64,000 nt of DNA from Flavobacterium sp. BFFFF1 (GTDB taxonomy: Bacteria; Bacteroidota; Bacteroidia; Flavobacteriales; Flavobacteriaceae), in contig NZ_NKJE01000004.1 in the NCBI RefSeq assembly GCF_002256285.1, positions 85,735 through 149,734 of the forward strand. Direction: 5' to 3'. Position 1 is the stretch's first letter, and every line of letters begins with the position of its first letter. This document shows positions 57,220 through 64,000 of the stretch, piece by piece. The notes under the pieces were generated by a model. It was not told the origin of the DNA. It searched no databases and saw only the letters and a program-made list of their open reading frames with translations. The translations under genes and the position numbers were made by a program.

Positions 57220-58929
57220 ATGGCATTATCCGAACAGGAAATACTACGCAGGGAAGCACTTGCAGAATTACGCAGCCTGGGCATTGACCCCTACCCTGCA
57301 AACGAATTCACCACCACCGCCTACTCAACGCAGATTCTTAGCGACTTCGAAAAATTCGAAGGCAAAGAGGTTGTATTGGCAGGAAGACTGATGGGGAAAC
57401 GAAAGATGGGAAAAGCGTCATTCGCAGAACTGAAGGATTCCGAAGGCCGCATCCAGATTTACGTTTCCCGCGATGATATTTCCAATGATGCCGAAAATAC
57501 CATGTACACCACGGTCTTCCTGCGCCTACTTGATATTGGCGATTTTATCGGAATCCGCGGTACCGTTTTTAAGACAAAAGTGGGCGAGATATCGATCCAC
57601 GTAAACGAACTCACGGTTTTAGCCAAAGCCCTGAAACCACTGCCCGTTGTAAAGACCGACGCAGATGGGGTCGTTCACGACGCTTTCGCAGATGCCGAGC
57701 AAAGGTACCGAAGACGTTACGTCGATCTTACCGTAAACGATCACGTAAAGGAAACCTTCATCAAAAGGACAAAACTCTTTAATGCGATGCGCAGTTTCTT
57801 CAACAATAAAGGGTACCTCGAAGTTGAAACGCCCGTCTTACAACCCATCCCGGGCGGCGCCGCCGCAAGGCCGTTCGTCACCCACCACAATGCGCTTGAC
57901 GTTGCGCTTTACATGAGGATTGCCAACGAATTATACCTAAAAAGGCTAATCGTCGGAGGATTCGAAGGGGTTTACGAATTTTCCAAAAACTTCCGCAATG
58001 AAGGGATGGACCGTACACACAATCCCGAGTTTACAGCGATGGAAATTTACGTGGCCTACAAGGATTACAACTGGATGATGAAGTTTACCGAAAACCTCCT
58101 CGAGCACTGCGCTACAGAAGTAAACGGAACTACCGAAGCCACTTTCGGCGAACATACCGTGAATTTTAAAGCACCGTACGCCCGTGTTACCATGACCGAC
58201 GCTATAAAACAATACACCGGTTTCGACATTTCCGGCAAAAGCGAAGCCGAGTTGTTCGAAGCTGCCAAATCGATGGGAATCGAAGTCGACGCGACCATGG
58301 GCAAAGGAAAACTTATCGACGAAATCTTTGGCGCGAAATGCGAAGGGAATTTCATCCAGCCCACATTCATCACCGACTACCCAAAAGAAATGAGCCCGTT
58401 GTGCAAACAACACCGCGACAATCCGGAACTTACCGAACGTTTCGAGTTGATGGTCTGCGGGAAAGAAGTGGCAAACGCCTATTCTGAACTGAACGATCCA
58501 ATTGACCAGGCAGCACGTTTCGAGCACCAGCTGCTGTTGTCTGAGAAAGGCGATGACGAGGCTACACAATTTATCGACTACGACTTTCTGCGTGCTTTAG
58601 AATACGGCATGCCGCCTACATCCGGGCTTGGCATCGGGATGGACAGGCTGATCATGTTCCTCACCAACAATGCGTCCATCCAGGAAGTGTTGTTCTTTCC
58701 GCAAATGCGCCCTGAGAAAAAACAGGTTCAGATTGAGCTTTCTGAAGAAGAGAAACTCATTGTCTCCCTGTTAAAAGCCAATGAAGGCAAAATGGATCTG
58801 GGGACTTTGAAGGTCACAGCAGCACTCAGCGGAAAAAAATGGGATGCCGCCACCAAAAACCTTTCAAAACATGGCCTCATTAAAGTGGCCGTTGAAGGCG
58901 ATTTTAAAACCATGGAGCTGATTTCATAA
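57220..58929 (+). CDS. lysS: Lysyl-tRNA synthetase, class II, with C-terminal extension
   Basis: The enzyme charges tRNA-Lys. The 569 residues have the N-terminal OB fold (VVLAGRLMGKRKMGKASFAE), motif 2 (FSKNFRNEGMDRTHNPEFTA), and motif 3 (GLGIGMDRLIMFL) at about 470-480. About 80 residues continue past the usual C-terminus: an EEEKLIVSLLKANEGKMDLG segment, then SGKKWDAATKNLSKHGLIKV, which looks like a small winged-helix. E. coli LysS has 505 residues. Its own promoter lies just upstream. Confidence 0.97.
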   Translation: MALSEQEILRREALAELRSLGIDPYPANEFTTTAYSTQILSDFEKFEGKEVVLAGRLMGKRKMGKASFAELKDSEGRIQIYVSRDDISNDAENTMYTTVFLRLLDIGDFIGIRGTVFKTKVGEISIHVNELTVLAKALKPLPVVKTDADGVVHDAFADAEQRYRRRYVDLTVNDHVKETFIKRTKLFNAMRSFFNNKGYLEVETPVLQPIPGGAAARPFVTHHNALDVALYMRIANELYLKRLIVGGFEGVYEFSKNFRNEGMDRTHNPEFTAMEIYVAYKDYNWMMKFTENLLEHCATEVNGTTEATFGEHTVNFKAPYARVTMTDAIKQYTGFDISGKSEAELFEAAKSMGIEVDATMGKGKLIDEIFGAKCEGNFIQPTFITDYPKEMSPLCKQHRDNPELTERFELMVCGKEVANAYSELNDPIDQAARFEHQLLLSEKGDDEATQFIDYDFLRALEYGMPPTSGLGIGMDRLIMFLTNNASIQEVLFFPQMRPEKKQVQIELSEEEKLIVSLLKANEGKMDLGTLKVTAALSGKKWDAATKNLSKHGLIKVAVEGDFKTMELIS

Positions 58930-58947
58930 ATCGCATTTTTTCTATCA

Positions 58948-59026
58948 GGAGCTTTTCCGGCTGTACGCTTGTATCTTTCTTCAGCTAAAGAAGCTGAAAG
59001 AAAGGATACCGCTTCCATCCGGGCTA
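58948..59026 (-). ncRNA. Intergenic hairpin element, copy 3 (candidate structured RNA)
   Basis: Read on the minus strand it starts TAGCCCGGATGGAAGCGG and ends with AAGCGTACAGCCGGAAAAGC plus TCC. ATCCTTTCTTTCAGC/GCTGAAGAAAGAT forms the inner stem. The arms match copies 1 and 2, while the stem tip differs. It lies 19 bases after lysS, with no other terminator seen for that gene. Confidence 0.5.
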
Positions 59027-59166
59027 GTCCTCGTTTATGGACGCCGATGGTCTTCATCTCGTTTTTTTCAGTGTTTAAATTGTTAAAGGCACCACAAATT
59101 ACGTGAAGCCATTAAACCTAAAAGGATGCACTGCGTCTTATGGCACGTAACTTAAATTTTTAAACA

Positions 59167-59622
59167 ATGAAAAAAATGATCGCAATGGCAATTTTGATGA
59201 CCGGAATGGTATCATTTGCACAACAAAAACCGGCAACCCTAAGAAATGAAAGACCTCCCGTAGAAAAACTGACGCCGGAACAACGCAAAGAACTGCGTCT
59301 TAAGCAACTCACTTTGAAGCTTGACCTGAACGCGTCACAACAGAAAGAAATGGCTACCGTAATCGCTGAGATGGATGCCAAACGAGACGCCGCCCGCGAG
59401 AATTTTAAAAAGCAAAAGGATTCGGGCAAAAAATTAACCGCTGATGAACGCTACGCTCTGAAAAACAAAATGCTTGATGAACAGATTGCCTTGAAAGCCC
59501 GATTGAAAAAGTTCCTGAACGAAGAACAAATGAAAAAATGGGAAAAAATAAAAGACGACAGAAAGCAAAATTTTAAGAAAAGGGCTCACAATCGTCCAGA
59601 AAAGAAAGAGCCGCGCAACTAA
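59167..59622 (+). CDS. Spy/CpxP-like small periplasmic protein
   Basis: The 151 residues have a signal peptide (MKKMIAMAILMTGMVSFAQ) followed by a charged helical protein. KLTPEQRKELRLKQLTLKLD and a second LTADERYALKNKMLDEQIAL keep the LTxxQ-like spacing of Spy/CpxP proteins, and FLNEEQMKKWEKIKDDRKQN gives the typical C-terminal helix. Such proteins act as ATP-independent chaperones or stress sensors in the periplasm. The tail is strongly basic. The assignment rests on pattern, not on a search. Confidence 0.8.
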   Translation: MKKMIAMAILMTGMVSFAQQKPATLRNERPPVEKLTPEQRKELRLKQLTLKLDLNASQQKEMATVIAEMDAKRDAARENFKKQKDSGKKLTADERYALKNKMLDEQIALKARLKKFLNEEQMKKWEKIKDDRKQNFKKRAHNRPEKKEPRN

Positions 59623-59694
59623 TCCACAAAATAATTTTTAATTGTATTCAAAAAATAATTAGATTTGGCATACTAAATTTTATTTACCAACACT

Positions 59695-60063
59695 ATGAAA
59701 AATTTGATTATAGCTTTTTCCCTACTTTTTGCAGTCGGAGTGAGTGCACAAAGTAAAACTACAATTATCCCAAACAGTGCTGCCGGAAAAACGACCGTTG
59801 CCGCTCCTAAGTCAAATGTGGAGAAAGCAAAACAAAATACCGCGGATTTAAATGCTTTCACGCCATTGTCAACAGAAAAACAAGCCATTTTTACGGAACT
59901 TTTTACAACGAAATACAGAATGATGACTGATGCGGGCGATTCTGCCGAAAGAAAGCAGATTGTGTCCGGAATTATTGCAAAAAAACTGGAAGCTACATTG
60001 GATGGACCCACCTTCGAAAAGGTAAAAAATAATACGGCGTTGTTCCAGAAACTTATAAATTAA
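59695..60063 (+). CDS. Small secreted protein of unknown function
   Basis: The 122 residues begin with the signal peptide MKNLIIAFSLLFAVGVSAQ. The mature part is helical with FTPLSTEKQAIFTELFTTKY and SAERKQIVSGIIAKKLEATL. A -7-like box TAGATTTG lies at 59660-59667. A shared terminator follows. No family was recognised; the helices and size are loosely like the Spy-like neighbour upstream. Confidence 0.75.
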   Translation: MKNLIIAFSLLFAVGVSAQSKTTIIPNSAAGKTTVAAPKSNVEKAKQNTADLNAFTPLSTEKQAIFTELFTTKYRMMTDAGDSAERKQIVSGIIAKKLEATLDGPTFEKVKNNTALFQKLIN

Positions 60064-60085
60064 GAAATACGCTTTTCTTTAAAAA

Positions 60086-60112
60086 AAAACGTCCCTGACC
60101 AGGGACGTTTTT
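60086..60112. terminator. Bidirectional terminator
   Basis: AAAACGTCCCTG and CAGGGACGTTTT pair perfectly around a tiny loop, with T runs on both strands. It separates the convergent small secreted gene and hemL, and the hemL stop lies 5 bases away. Confidence 0.9.
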
Positions 60113-60116
60113 CTTT

Positions 60117-61403
60117 TTAGAACAATTTCGATACCCTGTCTATTGCAGCGATCGTAAAATCTAAATCTTCGTAGCTCAGCGCGTCAGTGATAAACCAGGT
60201 TTCATATGCCGATGGCGCAATATAAATCCCCTCCTCTAAAAGTCCGTGAAAAAACTTCCTGAACGTATCATTGTCACCCCTTCCAGCCGACGCAAAATCA
60301 GTAACGGGATTGGCGTCAAAATGAACAGAGATCATTGAACCAACCCTATTTACAGTAAAAACGACCTTATTATTTGTCAAAACCTTCCTGATTCCCTGCT
60401 CCAGATAAGCCGTTTTTTCATCAAGTCTTCTAAATATTTCAACGTCGTTATTCAAATGTTGCAGCATCGTCAACCCTGCGGCCATAGCAAGCGGGTTACC
60501 CGATAAAGTACCCGCCTGATAAACCGGGCCTAATGGCGCAAGGTAATTCATGATCTCAGCACGCGCTGCAAACGCACCTACTGGCAATCCTCCACCGATC
60601 ACTTTACCAAACGCCACAATATCCGCGGTAATACCATAAAGTTCCTGCGCCCCACCTTTAGCAAGCCGGAAACCAGTCATCACTTCATCAAAAATCAATA
60701 GAATCGCATTGGCATCACAAAGTTCACGAAGGCCTTGGAGGAAACCTTCTGCGGGAGGGATACAACCCATGTTTCCCGCAACAGGCTCTATTATTACCGC
60801 CGCTATCTCACCTGGATTGGCACCAATCAACGCCCGGACATTTTCGAGGTCGTTATAGGTTGCCAATAAGGTGTCTTTTGCCGTTCCTGCGGTTACTCCC
60901 GGACTGTTTGGCGAACCAAACGTTACGGCGCCGCTTCCGGCCTGAATTAAAAATGAATCCGAATGTCCATGGTAACAACCAGCAAACTTGATGATTTTAT
61001 CCCTTTTGGTGAAGCCACGTGCCAGCCGAATCGCACTCATACAGGCTTCTGTCCCTGAATTTACGAATCGAATCTTATCAATTCCTGCAACCATTTCGAC
61101 CGCAAGCTTTGCAATCTCTGTTTCCAGTTGCGTAGGCATACCGAACGAAGTTCCGAGTTTCGCCTTCTCTGTAATAGATTCCACCACCGGATCAAACGCG
61201 TGCCCTAAAATCATCGGGCCCCAGGAATTGATGTAATCGATCAGCCGGTTTCCATCCTCATCATAAAGGTACGCTCCTTTGGCGCTTTTGACAAAAATGG
61301 GCGTTCCGCCTACCGCTTTAAAAGCACGGACAGGCGAATTTACGCCGCCGGGAATAACTTTTTCTGCATCAGCAAAAAGCTGGCTGCTTCTTTGATATAA
61401 CAT
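60117..61403 (-). CDS. hemL: Glutamate-1-semialdehyde 2,1-aminomutase
   Basis: HemL makes 5-aminolevulinate from glutamate-1-semialdehyde, an early step of haem synthesis. The 428 residues show [60 protein letters not shown], and the PLP-binding Lys in [16 protein letters not shown]. Length is normal. It is 18 bases after the glucosaminidase gene and may share its transcript. Confidence 0.97.
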   Translation of the reverse strand: MLYQRSSQLFADAEKVIPGGVNSPVRAFKAVGGTPIFVKSAKGAYLYDEDGNRLIDYINSWGPMILGHAFDPVVESITEKAKLGTSFGMPTQLETEIAKLAVEMVAGIDKIRFVNSGTEACMSAIRLARGFTKRDKIIKFAGCYHGHSDSFLIQAGSGAVTFGSPNSPGVTAGTAKDTLLATYNDLENVRALIGANPGEIAAVIIEPVAGNMGCIPPAEGFLQGLRELCDANAILLIFDEVMTGFRLAKGGAQELYGITADIVAFGKVIGGGLPVGAFAARAEIMNYLAPLGPVYQAGTLSGNPLAMAAGLTMLQHLNNDVEIFRRLDEKTAYLEQGIRKVLTNNKVVFTVNRVGSMISVHFDANPVTDFASAGRGDNDTFRKFFHGLLEEGIYIAPSAYETWFITDALSYEDLDFTIAAIDRVSKLF

Positions 61404-61421
61404 GATAAAATGAAGTTTAAA

Positions 61422-62309
61422 TTATTGAACGATCAGCTTTTGCCCTATTGAAAGGGAATTGTCGGCAAGGTTATTTTTCTGCCTGAGCTGGTCTACGGTT
61501 ATATTGAATTTTTTTGATATGGAATAAAGGGTATCCCCTTTCTGCACTTCATAGGTCCCGGCATTTGCTCCCGAGTTAGAGACGGCGACCGGCTGTCCTT
61601 CAAAAGGCACATACTCTGTCCCCAATACCTGTGAATCGTATTGGTGCAGGTTATACCTTTCAATATAACCAATCAGTTTTTCCGGATATTTTGGATCGGT
61701 AGCATATCCTGCGGCCCGCAATCCCCTTGCCCATGCTTCATAATCGCCTTTTGGCAATTTAAATAAAGCAGAATACCTTGTTCTCGTCGTCAGGAATAAC
61801 GCATGATCACGGTAAGATTCCGAAGGATCCTTGTACTTTCTGAAACATTCCTGGTCCGAATCATCATCGTGCCGTACCGTCTCTCCTGTCCAGTCGTTGT
61901 GGCATTTAATTCCGAAGTGATTGTTTGCACTTAACGCCAAATCTCCCTTCCCAGCACCTGATTCAAGAATGCCCTGCGCGAGAATAATACTCGCCGGAAT
62001 GCCGTAGGTCTTCATATTTCCCATTGCAATATCCTTAAATTGAGACACATATCCATTCACTACCTCCGTATACACTACGGTTTTGGAAGTCGATTCGATT
62101 ACCTCCGATTTTCGCGTTGGCGTCTGCTGCGAAGATTTCGGGGCTTGGGCCGACGTGACCTGCTTATTATGATTCGTTTTTTTTGTGGTTCTTGATGCTG
62201 TCCTGGTTGTTTTCGGGGGCATTTTCTTAGTCGTTCGCACTACTGTCTGCGTGGTGTGGCAGGCTGAAAATAAAATTAAAACCAGTAAAAAAGATGCTTT
62301 TCTAAACAT
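61422..62309 (-). CDS. Glucosaminidase-domain peptidoglycan hydrolase with LysM
   Basis: The 295 residues have a lipoprotein signal (FLLVLILFSACHTTQT), then a low-complexity Lys/Thr/Ser-rich linker. A GH73-type glucosaminidase domain holds the catalytic Glu in LAQGILESGAGKGDLALSAN and the NHFGIKCHNDW motif. One LysM repeat closes the protein (YEVQKGDTLYSISKKFNITV ... LSIGQKLIVQ). It would cut peptidoglycan glycan strands in the periplasm. The start lies inside the 3' end of the upstream gene (8-base overlap). Confidence 0.93.
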   Translation of the reverse strand: MFRKASFLLVLILFSACHTTQTVVRTTKKMPPKTTRTASRTTKKTNHNKQVTSAQAPKSSQQTPTRKSEVIESTSKTVVYTEVVNGYVSQFKDIAMGNMKTYGIPASIILAQGILESGAGKGDLALSANNHFGIKCHNDWTGETVRHDDDSDQECFRKYKDPSESYRDHALFLTTRTRYSALFKLPKGDYEAWARGLRAAGYATDPKYPEKLIGYIERYNLHQYDSQVLGTEYVPFEGQPVAVSNSGANAGTYEVQKGDTLYSISKKFNITVDQLRQKNNLADNSLSIGQKLIVQ

Positions 62310-63207
62310 GCGTATTGATGATTGGTAGTTTTCTATGCTGTAAACTAATGTTCATTCCTTCTATTCCCTGCAATCCGCCGGTATGAATTAACAGGATTTT
62401 CGAACCTTCTGGGAAATAACCGTTCTGGATCATATCCCTAACGCCAAAAACCATCTTTCCCGTATATATAGGATCAAGCAGGACTTTGTTTTTTTGGGAG
62501 AAACCATTCAAAAAAGAAACCAATGTTTCATCTACTTTACCGTACCCTCCAAAATGATAGCCACCGATTAGATCCCAGTTTTCATTGGTAGCAAAAATAC
62601 GAATTTCATCCTTCAGAAAGTCGCCTTTTAATGCGGGAAATCCTAAAATTTTTTGATGCGGAAGCGCACTATTGATTATTCCGGAGATCGTGCCGCCAGT
62701 ACCCACCGCACAACAGATAAAGTCGAAATGACTGTCAGCTTGGTTTAACATTTCGGCACATCCCTTTACAGCCAGAGCATTGGTCCCTCCTTCGGGAAGA
62801 AGATAGAAATCCCCAAATTTCTTTTTAAGGTTATCTAAAAATGAAACCTCCTGTTTCTGACGGTAAATGTCTCTTGTTACAAAGTGTAATTTCATCCCGC
62901 AGGAAGTTGCGAATCTTAACGTTGGATTTTCGTCTGATGTATGTTCCAGTTCTTCCCCGCGAATGATTCCGATCGTTTTCAAACCCGCTTCCTTACCGGC
63001 AAACGCTGTTGCGGCAATATGGTTTGAGAAAGCACCACCAAAAGTCAGTATAGTATCCTGTCCATCAGCATCTACCTGAAGGAGATTGTATTTTAACTTC
63101 CTGAACTTATTCCCCGAAATAAAGGGATGTATTTCATCTTCCCTTTTCAGGAAGACACTCACACTAGTATCGGTTTCGAAAAATATCTGTTGATTTCTAA
63201 TCGTCAT
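62302..63207 (-). CDS. ACC deaminase/D-cysteine desulfhydrase-family PLP enzyme
   Basis: The 301 residues match fold-type II PLP enzymes. The PLP lysine is in FISGNKFRKLKYNLLQ, and LTFGGAFSNHIAATAFAGKE, VGTGGTISGIINSAL and ILLIHTGGLQGIEGMN are family segments. Members degrade 1-aminocyclopropane-1-carboxylate or D-cysteine. Which substrate is used cannot be read from the sequence alone; D-cysteine desulfhydrase is common in Bacteroidota lacking plant hosts. It overlaps the glucosaminidase gene by 8 bases. Confidence 0.9.
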   Translation of the reverse strand: MTIRNQQIFFETDTSVSVFLKREDEIHPFISGNKFRKLKYNLLQVDADGQDTILTFGGAFSNHIAATAFAGKEAGLKTIGIIRGEELEHTSDENPTLRFATSCGMKLHFVTRDIYRQKQEVSFLDNLKKKFGDFYLLPEGGTNALAVKGCAEMLNQADSHFDFICCAVGTGGTISGIINSALPHQKILGFPALKGDFLKDEIRIFATNENWDLIGGYHFGGYGKVDETLVSFLNGFSQKNKVLLDPIYTGKMVFGVRDMIQNGYFPEGSKILLIHTGGLQGIEGMNISLQHRKLPIINTHV

Positions 63208-63272
63208 TCCCTTTATAAAAATTAATATTCCCGGCTGCGATATCGATTGCTTTGAAAATCTTAAATTTGTAG

Positions 63273-63461
<189 letters not shown>

Positions 63462-63524
63462 ATAATTAGAAAATGCATCTGCAATGTTTAAATTTTTCAA
63501 TCTTTAAATCTTTTAATTAAAAAC

Positions 63525-64000
63525 ATGACTTTCAAAGAACAAATAAGACAGGGAATCCCAACCGTTTTACCACAACCGAGACCATACGAAACCGACATTA
63601 ACCATGCGCCGAAAAGAAAGGAAATCCTTTCTGCTGACGAAAAAAAACTCGCCATTCGCAACGCATTACGCTATTTCGATCCGAAAGACCATCCAGTGCT
63701 TGCAAAGGAGTTTTTAAACGAACTCAACACCTACGGACGCATTTACATGTACCGATTACGGCCTGATTATCAGATGTACGCCCGCCCCATTGATGAATAT
63801 CCGGGTAAATGTGAGCAGGCAAAGGCCATCATGCTGATGATCCAGAACAACCTGGATTATGCCGTTGCGCAACATCCGCATGAACTGATTACGTACGGCG
63901 GGAACGGCGCCGTATTCCAAAACTGGGCGCAGTACCTGCTGACCATGAAATACCTATCCGAAATGACGGAAGAGCAAACGCTTGCCGTATATTCCGGCCA
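63525..64000 (+). CDS. hutU: Urocanate hydratase, N-terminal part (cut by window edge)
   Basis: Urocanase performs the second step of histidine degradation, turning urocanate to imidazolonepropionate with NAD+. From the ATG at 63525 the frame stays open to the window end, 158 codons, starting MTFKEQIRQGIPTVLP. INHAPKRKEILSADEKKLAI, YGRIYMYRLRPDYQMYARPI and LITYGGNGAVFQNWAQYLLT are urocanase-specific. About three quarters of the protein lies outside the window. Confidence 0.95.
   Translation, partial: MTFKEQIRQGIPTVLPQPRPYETDINHAPKRKEILSADEKKLAIRNALRYFDPKDHPVLAKEFLNELNTYGRIYMYRLRPDYQMYARPIDEYPGKCEQAKAIMLMIQNNLDYAVAQHPHELITYGGNGAVFQNWAQYLLTMKYLSEMTEEQTLAVYSG

Noticed and set aside
57946..58569. 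Minus-strand ORF of 207 codons
   Set aside because: Antisense to lysS; no recognisable motif.

Overview
The window looks like a chromosomal segment from a Flavobacterium-like member of the Bacteroidota. The evidence is a set of secreted proteins ending in type IX secretion (T9SS) type A sorting domains, two SusC/SusD pairs, Bacteroidota-type promoters (TTG/TTTG about 19 bases before TAnnTTTG), little sign of Shine-Dalgarno sequences, and the ribosomal gene order rpsL-rpsG-fusA-rpsJ-...-rpoA-rplQ-carA-eno. No rRNA, tRNA, CRISPR array, insertion sequence or phage gene was recognised.

Layout. (1) 1-12.5 kb, minus strand: a histidine kinase with TPRs and a LytTR response regulator lie upstream of four leucine-rich-repeat (LRR) surface proteins. 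The last of these runs off the left edge. Two of them are tandem paralogues with almost identical 3' halves and different LRR regions. A short signal-peptide ORF running into a terminator lies between members. (2) 12.9-15.4 kb: eno and carA. (3) 15.7-33.2 kb: one long minus-strand block of ribosomal protein genes (str, S10, spc and alpha clusters joined) with fusA, secY, infA and rpoA. It starts from a clear promoter near 33.22 kb and includes rpmJ, which is easy to miss. Two otherwise tight junctions (rpsJ/rplC and rpsN/rpsH) hold 139-151 base spacers with long perfect or near-perfect hairpins. (4) 33.3-40.9 kb, plus strand: an Omp85-like barrel protein, then SusC-SusD-lipoprotein. (5) 41-48.3 kb: housekeeping genes (rRNA methyltransferase, rhomboid protein, RarA, HAD phosphatase, RadC, Mpl-like ligase, TPR protein). 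(6) 48.4-54.7 kb, minus strand: a second SusC-SusD operon with two lipoproteins. (7) 55-64 kb: rnhB, lipB, a lipoprotein, lysS, two small secreted proteins, hemL, a glucosaminidase/LysM protein, an ACC deaminase-like enzyme, a small Cys-rich protein and the start of hutU.

How the parts relate. The kinase/regulator pair is well placed to control the LRR adhesin-like proteins, which would leave the cell through T9SS. The two SusCD loci lack nearby degradative enzymes, so their substrates cannot be named; their accessory lipoproteins share a two-cysteine C-terminal pattern. 

The least explained signal is an intergenic element present three times (15543-15644, 42576-42655, 58948-59026 on the minus strand). 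Its arms are conserved, the tip of its hairpin varies, and three positions show compensatory base changes between copies. That supports selection on a folded nucleic acid, possibly the Flavo-1 RNA family or a relative.
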